64,000 nt of DNA from Symsagittifera roscoffensis (Eukaryota; Xenacoelomorpha; Acoela; Convolutidae). Made by a program: the position numbers and the translations under genes. This document shows positions 27,961 through 39,400 of the stretch, piece after piece. Under the pieces are notes generated by a model. The model worked only from the letters and a program-made list of their open reading frames with translations, did not search any database and had not been told where the DNA came from. How positions within the stretch are numbered: position 1 is the first letter of the stretch; each line of letters begins with the position of its first letter. The stretch spans positions 45,435,095 to 45,499,094 of the forward strand of contig NC_087071.1 of assembly GCF_963678635.1 (NCBI RefSeq), written 5' to 3'.

Positions 27961-30236
27961 CAACCTGAATCCCGAGAATTAGGAAGGGTTTGGGACGACG
28001 TGTCGAGCCTTCCTGAAATAAATAAGATCGTTATTTCCCCGGATTCCAGAATCCGGGGGGTCTCGGGAGGAGAACTCAAACTGTGTTTTATAAACTTTTA
28101 GCTTCTAGTCATGTCCTGAATTGAATTAATAACATCAAAATTCATTTTCAGATTATGAGAAGCTAGGAGTTAAAGGAAAGGGTTGATCCATCTTCGATCT
28201 ATTTTATCAACTGAACAAAAACAATCGTAATTAAAAAAATGAGTAGTAGCCCTGTTTTTAGGAGTGACCTCGTAATCTGGGGATACTGAGATCCAGCCAT
28301 GAGCTCACTTATTCTGCATGTAATTAGGTTAATTAGAGCGTTCTGCTCGAAGCCGCAAAAAGTAACGTTTTTGGTCGACTCGATGTTAGAAAGACCACCA
28401 AAAGAACTGGCCTTGGCAGAGACGGTGGACTCCCGAAAATAGCTTTTTAACCTAGTTTAGACCGTAAATTCACTTACCAGGAAGGGTGGGGGATTGGCCG
28501 TCTTGTCCTTCCCTGAGAGGTTTGTGAGCAAAAACGTTTAAAGATATACAGAAAACCGAACAAAAAGTAGTATAGTACCTAAGAAAAAACAAAAAGCACA
28601 AAAGAACCGAAAAAAAAATCAAAAACTGTAAAAATTATAAAATCAGTAGAAATCATCCCCACAGACGATATATGATCCAACCCCTCGTTTGTTTTTGTTA
28701 GATATAGTGTTGCTACAGCCATTTAAATTAGTCAGGACTGTTACGATCAAACTTGTGACCCGTTTCTGGTGCTTCTGCTGTAGGGTTATTCGAGTATTTA
28801 AGCACGTTAATGCTAATTTGCGCTCAATCCCGAACGGTCTCGTGATTAGAGCAGAAGACTGATCGGGCAAGCAGTGCAAGGAGCAACAAGAAGGGGATCA
28901 AGCCAGCAACAAACGAGTGTTTGGTATCGTTAACAAGTTTTGAATCCCTTTTGGTACAAAAAATTAAGATATAAATCTGTGGAGTGCTCGACAGTGACTG
29001 CATTGAAGTGACCCTCCAACGAGTTGCGAATTTCCGTTTTAAGCACCCTAATTCAGATATTGAACCAACCCGGAGGGGTATAATATTACTAGTATTACTA
29101 TTTATACAGGTTGTATTAATACTCCTATAACGTTTTCCAGTGAAAAACAGCAAGCGTACAGGTTTTTAGGGTCAAAATAGTTATATTTTGTTCCCCCCAC
29201 AAATCGCGATTTTTGAGATATCAATATTTTTTGAAACGGAAAGAAGCGTTAAATTAGTGAGTTACATCCTAGCTGTACTAGTTTAATAGCTGGAACTGGT
29301 TAACTATAGTTCGGAAGTGATTGGAACCAATTGGGTACTGAAAATCAAATTTTCTTGATTTTTGAAAAAATGAAACGCTACAAAACAAAAAAAAAAGAAA
29401 TTTTTGCGTTAGGACAGTAAAAATTGTTGTTCGGACAACTTTCACTAGTGGATCGACTGGTTTTGAAACCCGTTTGCCAATAAACTTCCGGGTTACAGTG
29501 AAATCGTGTTTGATTTAGCGGATTCAACAATCCGGAAGAGTCCAAATAGATTTGTTTTTGGCAAATTTTTTCAGTTGGAACGTTTTGGATCGTGTTTTTT
29601 ACATTTAACTAAATAATTTTAAGCCTTCAGAGCTTGGATTAATAATTTTTAGGTCAAAAAGATAGAAATTGCGAAAAAAGTTTGGTGGAACTTATAGGTG
29701 AGAAAATTTTTGAACTTTAGAAAAAAGAAGTTTTGGTTAATAAGTTTGAAACTACTGAACAGATTCAATTGATCTTGGTACCACTAGATCAGAATTTTGG
29801 TGAACTAATTCAAAGAGTTTTCACTTATATGAAAATGTAAGCGTTTTTATAAGATTGTTTTTAGCAAAATTACCAATTGGTGAAGATAGACCCTTCACAT
29901 TTTATAAAAACAAATTTTTGGAAAGCCCTTATACCCCAGTCAAAGGGTAGCAACGGTCAAATAAGGCTAGTTTACGCTGTTCTAGTCAAAAGGCGAGGGC
30001 TAGGGAACCTATAAGACGATAGTTGAGTCAAGACTAAGGTAGTTATAAGACCCTTCACAGTTAAGGAGAATTGTCAAATAAGCAGCCAAGCTTCAATCCG
30101 GAAGGGTCTAAGGCCGGAATACACCCTTCTTAGTTAAATCATATAGCATCATAGACTCGGAGACCGTATCGGGATGGGATTCGGGTGAATTTTTTAAGAG
30201 TCGCGGAAAAGCTATTTTTAGAAACCCGGAGGGGTG

Positions 30237-30661
30237 CCAATCCGGTAGGGTCCTATTTTCACCAATCCGGAAGGGTCCCAATTTTGCCAATCCGTAAGGG
30301 ACCTATTTTCACCAATCCGGAAGGATCCTATTTTTGCCAATCCGAAAGGGTCCCAATTTTGCCAATCCGGTAGGGTCCTATTTTCACCAATCCGGAAGGG
30401 TCCCAATTTTGCCAATCCGGAAGGGACCTATTTTCACCAATCCGGAAGGATCCTATTTTTGCCAATTTGAAAGGGTCCCAATTTTGCCAATCCGGAAGGG
30501 TCCTATATTTGCCAATCCGGAAGGGTCCTAGTTTTGCCAATCTGGAAGGGTCCTATTTTTGGCAATCCGGAAGGGTCCTATTTTTGCCAATCCGAAAAGT
30601 TCCTAAACTTGCCAATTCAGAAGAGTCTTAATTTTGCCAATCCGGAAGGGTCCTATTTTTG
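30237..30661 (+). repeat. 25-bp tandem repeat, 17 units, in element 3 leader
   Basis: Units of the form CCAATCCGGAAGGGTCCTAT plus TTTTG/TTTCA repeat with a strict 25-bp period. The core ATCCGGAAGGGTC is the reverse complement of the leader motif of element 1. Open frames across it on both strands are by-products of the repeat. Confidence 0.9.
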
Positions 30662-30993
30662 TCAAAAGTTAAGCAGACAAAAGAAAAATAAATAGTAAAG
30701 AATATTACGTTATTAGGTGTCAGGGTAGAAAACAGTGACTGCACTGGTAACTTGCCTTTTAATAAGACCAGAGTAGAACAAAACAGGTCTAAACCCGGCT
30801 ATTCGCGACACTAAGTCCAAATTGAATAAGATTTTGTCAAAAATTTGTGTGGATCAAAATCCAGATCATTTTTTGGAAAAGTGATTGCCTTGAGGATTTT
30901 AGTAAGTCTAGCTCGGATAATCCGAAGGCAGATAGGTAACACAGGCCTCGGTTGGTGCAATAGACGCCCACTTGAGAAAAATTCAAGTTTTGT

Positions 30994-31016
30994 CTGTTTA
31001 GTGCGGCACTGAACAG
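30994..31016 (+). other. Leader palindrome, element 3 version
   Basis: A 23-base inverted repeat aligned with 21436-21458, with stem arms CTGTTTAGTGC and GCACTGAACAG. One pair is substituted on both arms and one is a G-T wobble. Confidence 0.55.
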
Positions 31017-31040
31017 GGAAAGCTCTTTCTTTAGAAACAC

Positions 31041-32509
31041 ATTCTAGTTCTTTGGAAACAAGTTCTAAGAGTTCTTCCTTCGGCTGTTTTGACATTGATA
31101 TCACAATGAACATACATCACTTTTAAGCAATATGGTCTTTATTTGTACCAAACAAATTCTTTGTCTGGTTGCTGCAAAACTGAAAGTTCTGAAATCTATC
31201 AATGGGTCATAAAAAACATAGTTTTGAAACAATCATAGACCCATCGGCAAACCAAAAACAAGCGCATCATACACCAAATATTTCAGAAATAGTTTAGGAA
31301 AATATTTTAGGAATAGCCTGATTAGTCCATATGTCAGACTTTTCAACATTGAGATCCAAAATTTTACGAACACAAAAGTTTCAAGGGTTGAAAAGAAAAA
31401 TATCCACAAACTTACCTTCAAAAACGTCAGAGTTTAAAGTATGTCGTAATTTACAGTTTTCGAAAATTTTGTTGACCTTTTCTTTAGTTTCATCAAACTT
31501 TCGTTTCGTCAAATTTTCGAGCAAATTTTTGAAAAAACAGGTTAAAAAAGTCGTTTTTGGGGCACTTTTTGAAAAAAAATGAGTTTTTAAATTAGTATAT
31601 AATGGCGCCGAAGGCACTCCTTGAAGTTTTTAGGGTTGGTTAGCCAAACAGGGATGTAATAAAAGTAAAGCAAAGGAAGAACCATTCAGTTGGTATGGAG
31701 GTCAAATCACAGAAAAAAAAGGCGTCCACCCATGTTGCTTGAAATCAATGAGATTCCAATGAAGTTTTTTTAACCGATAAAATAAACCAGTTCACATTTT
31801 CAAAATCACTATCATGATAGTTTGACGGAAAAAAAAGTGGTTTTTCAGTTCAGATATGAGAAAACGCCCATTCTAGACCCCTACTTCTCTAGAAAACTTA
31901 GCAACGCATCCACTCGTCCTAAAATAAGTTCTTTCAAACATCACAAATTTGAATTTCAGTTTAGATTTAAACTATCAACATTAGCACGTTTTTAATGAAT
32001 ATCCGGATATCGAATAAAAAATGATTGACTTAATTGAAAAGAACTTTCCAACTTCATACGCTACAGCTTAGCCTCTCGCTTTTAGTCATAAAAACACGAA
32101 AAACTACTTCAAAACTTACGAGAAATCATCAAAAATACAAACAATTAAACAAGTTTTCTGTTATATAGGCTGAAATTCAGTTTTTCACTTCTACAAAAGT
32201 AACATATTAAAGAAGGGCGGATTTAGGGAGGGGGCGAGAAATCTTAGATTCGCCCCTGTAATAAACATAACAACTTAGTCACAGAAAACTCAAAATTAAA
32301 CAAAACCACTTTATCCAAAAACATCTTTGCTTGGAAGATTAAATCAAAAATCTCATGCTATTAAATCACGCCTGGAAAATACATCAGAAAAATAAGTCCT
32401 GATTTGTGGATTTATCCCAGATTTTGAATAGCATTTAAAAATTACAGACCTTCCAAAATCCACATTTGTGGAACTTCAAGAATTCCAATTGACTTCTAAA
32501 ACTTACAGT
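31041..32509. other. Unassigned AT-rich sequence left of element 2
   Basis: About 1.5 kb with A- and T-runs and a few short frames, none with recognisable protein content. It ends at the insertion site of element 2, where the last three bases are AGT. Confidence 0.4.
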
Positions 32510-33396
32510 TGTAACAGTCGCCTACTTTAGTCACATATGAGGCTTAAGAAAAAAAGGTCCTATAAACATTGGCTCAAGAGTCAGGGACACTATCTCTTGT
32601 GTTTTTCTACCTCAAGAACGGTCGGAGCCAATTTGGTTCGCTTGCGACATGAGACTAGAACCCGTTACAGCTTGAAGGCCACTACCAAAATACCCCCCCA
32701 CTCTAGAAAGTAAGAACTTTCCATACTTAGGTCTCGAAATACCCAAAATACATGAACGCCGTTAAAAACCGGGTCGGAATAATCCGCTTAGTTACTTTTT
32801 ATTGGACAGTGGAACTTTGATCCATTTCAGATGGATCAACCTAAAACTCGCCTTATCTCAACATAGCAATCATAAAATACATTCGAGAAATTTAAATTGG
32901 AAACTCACATGTAAACGTGCTTGAGTACAAGGAGTAATAAAAAGGGTAAGCAACTCGAGAATAGGATAATATAACTAAATATGTTTGATGCTAATTAGTT
33001 TTAACAACAGGAATAAGTCCTGTCTCTAGAATTCAAGTTTTGTATGTACCATCGGGACATTCAAACTGCCAGCCTTTCCATTGAAGGCTCACTCCAGTTT
33101 GTTCGAATAGTTGTCCTTTCTCAAGTCTGTTCTCTCTTTTCCTGTTTCGGGATAAGACAGCTCTACTCTCTTATTATTTCGTATCGGGAAATTGCGAATA
33201 GCAATTTTCCTGCTGCTTTTCTTGAGTAGTTTCCCGCAATTGTTAATTCGGTCGTTCTGATATTTCACTTCTTGTTTTCAGTTGGTTCGAGAAAACTGAG
33301 CATGACAGGCTCCATTCGAAATTTTGAAAGTTAAAACTTCACTCCAAAATTACGTGTTTCTCAAGGTCAAACCTCCAGACATGACCGACTGGCACA
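32510..33396 (-). repeat. 3' LTR of element 2
   Basis: 887 bp, starting TGTAACAGTCG and ending CGACTGGCACA. It is close to 54621-55515 but with scattered differences. A 61-codon frame inside (33044-33229) also exists in the other LTR; it has no known match and I do not call it a gene. Confidence 0.93.
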
Positions 33397-33408
33397 TACT
33401 CCCCGGAC
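33397..33408 (-). promoter_or_regulatory. Polypurine tract of element 2
   Basis: The minus strand reads GTCCGGGGAGTA immediately before the LTR start TGTGCCAGTCG. The core equals that of element 1 even though the LTRs differ. Confidence 0.8.
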
Positions 33409-33817
33409 TCGAGAGTGTTGTCGTCTGCCAGTGAGTCCCAGAGAACCGAGTGTTGCTCAAGATTCAGTGCCAGTGGTCATTTACAGAAGTTTGCAGCGGA
33501 CTTAAGTTTATCTACATTCCAAAATTCACAACCATATAAAATTTTCACACTATCGCTAAACAGCAATCAAAATCTGCACACACCTGCACCCATGAATTTC
33601 CGCTTCTCAAGCTGGTATTTTAAAATTTCTTTTGTCCTATTCAGTCAGGAAATTGTCATGCATCATTTCGATTTATATAATAGATCTATCATATTAATAA
33701 CAATATCTTATTCGTCTAAAATTTCTTTTTCGTGAACCCAGATTTCATCCAAGTTCACCCTTGAGCCCCCTCCCTCTCAAGACTCAGACTCTAGAATTTT
33801 CCTTTCGAGCCACCGGC
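33409..33817 (-). other. 3' untranslated region of element 2
   Basis: About 400 bases between the last coding remnant and the polypurine tract, about half the length in element 1. No feature recognised. Confidence 0.5.
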
Positions 33818-36800
33818 TCACCTCGTGTTCTTCGCCCTCGAGGTACCCGACACAGGTGTTCTTGACACTGTAATCTGTTCCAATAGTGCCTCTTCGTCAT
33901 CGGAGCTGATCACAATCTCCTCCCAGGCCTTCAGCTGCTCATAGGATCGCATCCACTCCCTCTGCTCTTGCAACCTCTTCGATTGATTTGGTAAGCTCTT
34001 CACCTTCGACTCCCGGTTCAAACAGAAGGAATTGTGAAGACTCATGCTTACATTCTTCGCCAGGTCCTCCTCCAGTATCGATTCCCTCGCTCTAGAATTG
34101 TCTGCCCACTCTTTTCATCCCGTCGTGATCGCATTTCGATGGGTTAGCAGAGGTCTCTTGAAGGCATCTGGTCCTATCTCGGCTTGGAATTGTCGATATT
34201 CATTTTGATGTTTCCTCATGTGATCTTTGTCACCACATATAACCAGGATGTTAACGTCGCACGAAACCAAGGAAAGAATCTCAAGCGGCTCCATATATGT
34301 CTGACCTCCATTGGTATGGCGAATACCTTGCATGCGGTCTCGAACAACTCAAGTCTCCTGCTGTAATCTATCGCATGAATCGACTCAGCTGTTGGCGTCC
34401 TCGATTCCCGATACTTCGCTATGTTGTCTTCCATCCATCGTAGAGCCAACATCGTGCTCACCACCAAGATGGTCACCTTTTGTCGATGCTCAGGTATCCC
34501 AACGACCTAATTTCTTCTACATCCCAGATCAGGCAGAGATTGGCAAGGTCTGGGTACCACACTGTCTGCGCCAGACAGTGGCACGGACAATCCCCGTGTG
34601 TGAGGTCGATGCCCCTAAGATTGCGTTCTCCCGAGGCTTCCAGGAGAGGCTCAAGTTCCATCATCTTCTCGTGTATCACGTCGACTTCTTCCGAGTTCGG
34701 AGCAACTACCATGGGTTTCCCCATCACGTTTTGTCTCCCGTGGTCACTTGTGTTTTCGCTCTCCAAGCCTAGAAGCTCTTCACCCCAGATTTCACTCAAG
34801 TCGTCCCTCTGTTCTTTCGGCACTGCTCCTCGGATCTTCCTCAACAGCTTGTGTGAATGATGCGACATCCGAGCCAGTCTCACGCATTTGGGCACTGAGA
34901 AGGCTTTGTCTACCAAAACCCTCTGGCTGGACACCTCCACCATCGCCATGGGTAATGGATAGTGGCTTCCACATAGGTTGGCCATTACTGACCCCACTAA
35001 GGACTTCGCATTTAGGGGCAGTCCATAGGCTTCGCTCATGGGAAATCCCATCTCCGCCTCGAGTCCAATCTTCCAACTCTTGATGTGCTTCTGGCTCACT
35101 TGTAACACTCCGGGCCATGGCTCCACGCTCAACGCGGTCACTAGGTGGTGTTCCGACTCTAGCCTCTCCAGTGACTGGAGACTACACATTTTTGAGAAGA
35201 ATCCTAGAGCTGTCGCTAGGTTCACAGTGGTACTCGCGTAACACGCAGCCACTATCTGTATCTCGCTCTTCTCCCTTTCGGTGATATCTTCAAACCAGGT
35301 GACTAGGTCCTCTCTCTGGAAGGACTGTATCCTGACGCATGATCGTCCATCACAAGTATGATCGCCATTGCCACATGTCGAGTCAAGACAACTGCCCGGC
35401 TCCATCCTCTTTACCGACCCTGTTCCACTCGTCACCTCACTCGACTCCTTCATCTGAGGTAAGATCAGTCTATGTACTATACTCAAGGTCGCCAAATCTT
35501 CATCCTCTGTTGGTGCCAATCTCACTCGCTCAGTGACCTCCTCAATCAGGCTCGCATGGGGATGTGGGCACCAGGGGGGTCTGAGCAATTTCCATACCAC
35601 TCCCAGATTCGTGGTCAACACGCCATTCCCGTCGTTACCCATTTTTAGTTCCACTTTTTTACTTGAGCGTGGCACACTTATCACTTCCGGTGTTCTCTCG
35701 AGAATCAGACCCAGGCTAGGTCTCTCTCTCTCCACAGTGTCTATCTCCACTATCTTCTCTGTCCAGAACTTCAGCAGCTCCGCCACCTCGTAGTTTCTGT
35801 GCGCACCTCCAGCTTCCAAGTCCAAGAAAGGGTTGTACGCCATTCCCATCACTCCAGACACATACTGGTACTCTCCCTTTTTGTTGAGTTCCAAGTACTC
35901 TCCTGACGACGCCAAGTTACGGTGAACGTCGTGTTTCTCCTCGAACTTCTTGTTGTAGAACCTCCGTATCTCATCTAACCTCCTATGACTCTCTAGCGAT
36001 TGCCTAGAACCATCCTCCTTTTCTATTCCAGTACTCTGGTACACATTCAAGATGACTGTGGAGACTCTCCTTTCCAGCGTCTTGCTTCCAACTGCTCTCT
36101 GATGACATGCTAGGATGGTACTGTCAGTCATCATCGACATGGTCCATCTCAAGAAACAGGTTGCATCCTTCCTTCTTGCCGGACTCAAGCCTGAGTTGTC
36201 CCTAGCGACGTGCTGCATCAGCATTCGATATATCTCTAGATTTTTGCCTCCCAGCTTCAGCTTATCGTACGAAGTCAGTGTCTCCAGCTCTATCCCCAAC
36301 AGGCTCCACGCGAACATCAGTTGTCCTGCGGTCCTGATAAAAGGATTCGCCATCAACGGCGGTGCCGAATTAGGACGTTCTCATTGCTTCTTCAAAGTGA
36401 TCTTTCAACAAGTTCTGCCAAGTTCTCTTCAGTTGGCTCCCCAATTCCAATTTATTGATGTCAGCCTTCTGCTGGGTAGCCCAGTTGCGTCGTTTGCGAC
36501 ACCCCACTGTCGAGCTTCTTCAGACAGTCCTCCATTTCTTGCAATGTTTCCAAGGCCACCCACCACGGTCGAGAGGTATTCCTGATTTTATTCTTCCCAA
36601 GAGGATCGCTGGTCACTTGCTTCCCAATAGCCTGATGTTCAATTGAGAACCATTCATTGCCGACGTCCACTTCCAAAGTCTGCCCGCTCGTCGAACTTCG
36701 CTTCATTTTTATTCTCTGAGGTTTGAAGTCCTCCTCTGTCGTTGAGCTAGTGGAGTTCTCCATTTCTTTTTCTACGTCGAGCAGTTTCCTCTGTTCGTAG

Positions 36801-39400
36801 CTACTTTTGTAGGCTGCTGTCTTCCATCGCGCCAGAACCATGGGGGCCGTCTCTCTCAAGTCCTTTTCCGAGACCGCATCCGCTGAAGGACTGCCCAATC
36901 CCTCTTGCGAGACCTCACGTCTTTACTCGGGGGCGTTGCCGTTATCATCACTGATTCGACCTCCTTGTCTCCAGCCAACCCTTCCAACTCTTGCATCCCC
37001 CTGCTCGAGCCTTAAGGATATTAGTACTTTTAATTATATTACTAGTTCCTACCTTATCCCCCCTTGTATATTTAATTATTTTATTGTCAGTTTTTTGTTT
37101 CGGAGTAGAGCTGTCTTTACATTTGTCTTCTCTGGTCTTTCTTGATGCTTTCCTCAACTCGACCATCTTGCTCAGCAGCTCTCCTCTAGCTTTCTCCTCC
37201 AAACCTGTCCCCATCAGGACAGGCTCACCGAACTTCACCACCGTGTCCCACACTTCCTCTTTGAAGTTGTCCAACGTGGTGTCTTCGTCCACTTCTCGAT
37301 TGAAATCGCTCAAGAATTCTTGCCAAGCATCTTTATCCAGAGTGCCCAGGAAGGCATCCTTATTTCCCTCGAAGGTATTCTTCTCCCTTCTCTGCACTCA
37401 AGAATATCATTCCCATGTTGGGATTTTCGCTCGTCAATGGCAACTCTGGATCTTTGCGGGGGGATGAGGTCAGAGGTGGCGTGGGCGGGTCCGCCCAATT
37501 TTCTCCACTTAGGTCCTTCAACAGTTTTCGAGTGGTGAATTCTTCCTCCGCTGGCTTCTGCTCTGGCGTATTTCCCACCTCCATATCCTCTCCTGCCTCA
37601 CTGAGAGTCTCATCCATGCTCTCTTCTCCCGACTCTGCTTCTCTCATCTCAAGAATCCTTCTGAATCGATCTTCCACGGTGCCACTCCTGTTCTCCCCAG
37701 GGGTATCCACTGACAGAGGTGATGGTGTCGCTGGATTCGTTCCCTTGTGCTCTGTCAGTGCCACGTACAATGGGCCTGCTGCATCCAGCTCATTTCCTTC
37801 CTGTCTCTTTTTCACCTGCTCTAGTCCGTGAGGTGCTCGGTATTTCCTTGTGGCAAGCAATATCTCGTCGTCTTCTCAGCGCGATATGCCCTTCATTCAC
37901 TATTATCCTGCCATCGTCCCACACCGGCAACTTGTTCTCCAGACTTGCTCGCTCAAGTGTTCTCAAGGCATCTCGCGCCTCGAATTTCGGGGGCAACGAC
38001 CCTCTCATTTTCTTTGCTTGAGTCGTCCATGGACTTATCTTCGCGTCGCTGATATGAAAATAAACAGCTGCAGTGTAGCCGATGAAGAGAGGATCCCAGC
38101 CGTCGATGAACTCCTCCTGCTGTTCTTCGGCTATTGTTCTCGCGTAAAGGGACGGGACAACCAGGGAACTGTTCATCCCCAGGGTCATTCTCCTCACTGT
38201 GGGGAACTCTGGAATGCTCGCTAGCAGGACTTCCTTCTCCAATATCGCTTCTAGCTCCCTTTTCACTAGCTCGAAGCTCTTCTTCCATGCAGGAATCCTC
38301 AAGATCTCTTGTCCATTTGTTGTCAAGGGATTCAGGTTCCAGAACTTGGGATAGGTTTCGATGGGGCCCTCGCGCTTGCCCACCATCCGGCACTGCAGTT
38401 GTCCTCGAAAACTGTATACCACCAACTCTGGATCCTTCACCTTTCCAAAGAGCACCGTGTTGCTCATTTGTGCCCTTAGCACCTCCTGCTGACACCAATT
38501 GAGTGTCGTCCCATCCAATATGCTTATGAGGCTCATATGGGTCACTGAGTATCGGTAAGCTGTTACCAGAGGATCTGGAAACGCGAACGTGACGGCCGGT
38601 CCATAGATACAGGTTACCACCTCTCCCAGCCCTCGGATCATCCCCATGGGGTCCAACCTCATGGCCAGGCATAGGTCCGTAAACAGGGGTATGCCTCCAT
38701 TCATTCTTCTCCGTCCCTCTCTTGTCTTCGGGCTCTTTTCTTCACCAGTCAGGTGCCTGTTTTGCATCAGCAGGTACTGTGTCAGCAACGTCCTTAGTCC
38801 GGCAGCACATTTATACGAGTAGGTGTCAATACTCGAGTGTGTTCTTCCCATCGACAGGCGCTCTCCGTATCTCATCAGTCGGTGAAATGACGCCAGCTCA
38901 CCGTGGGTCAGAAGCACTAACGTCAAGTACCCGTCTATCCTGAGGGTGTCCACGCCTCGACTGAACATGTATGCTGGACCCAAATTAAACAAGTATCTCG
39001 GGTAAACCAGGTACAGTGCCAGCAACAGACTGATAGGCATATTCAACATCTCCTGTATGAATGCCTTGAGTCTCTTTCGCACTATACACTCCGGCCAGGA
39101 AGTCTTTTCCCCAACAAGGACTCAAGAACTCAAGAATCTCATGATCCCTCCTCGTCCTCAGTTCACCCCTCGCGTGCTCCCTCCAGAATCCTCCAATCGT
39201 GACTTCATTGGCTGCTGTTACGAACCTGCCAACCGCCATCTCCCTCTTCTCAGCTATTCCCAGTTGCTCCTCAAGAAAAACCCAGATCTGCTTCACCAGA
39301 AGCGGCGCATCTTCTCTTGTTTTCTCCGTGGCGTTTTCCAGTCTTGGTGTTAAGAAGGGCTACTTGCCTCTCTCTTGTGTTAATCGATACGCCATCGACT
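33818..39400 (-). pseudogene. Element 2 ORF D remainder, broken into several frames
   Basis: Co-linear with element 1 ORF D but interrupted. Recognisable pieces in order: 39296-38985 (KQIWVFLEEQLG region); 39082-37790 (YGPAVTFAFPD, DGTTLNWCQQ); 37860-36461 in three frames, low complexity; 36356-34473, 627 codons, including AYNPFL, the C-x4-C-x4-H-x-C-x4-C cluster (CLDSTC, then GNGDHTC) and AFSVPKCVRLARMS; 34476-34216; 34333-34115 (THRNAITT); and 34045-33818 (HNSFCLNRES, C-terminus). Frames alternate, so several small indels have occurred. Function unknown. Its value is as a comparison: the segments kept in both copies mark the constrained parts of the protein. Confidence 0.75.

Larger units (their letters stand above)
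27597..31040 (+). mobile_element. Element 3: truncated 5' end of an element-1 relative
   Basis: From TGTACATTCGACCAGAATG at 27597 to about 28437 this is a diverged LTR of the element 1 family in inverse orientation. It matches the reverse of 1248 down to about 420 with many differences. The remainder matches the element 1 leader in reverse: T-rich stretch and AACCCCTCG near 28680, the pyrimidine/purine motif array and the palindrome at 30994. A deletion at about 28437 joins the middle of the LTR to leader sequence, removing the LTR end and the primer binding site. Homology stops near 31040, before gag. No genes and no second LTR remain. Confidence 0.8.

Noticed and set aside
30185-30540. Open frames across the 25-bp array
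   Set aside because: By-products of a short repeat lacking stop codons, on both strands.
30237-30661. CRISPR-like array of short repeats
   Set aside because: Units are contiguous with no variable spacers, in a eukaryotic retroelement leader.
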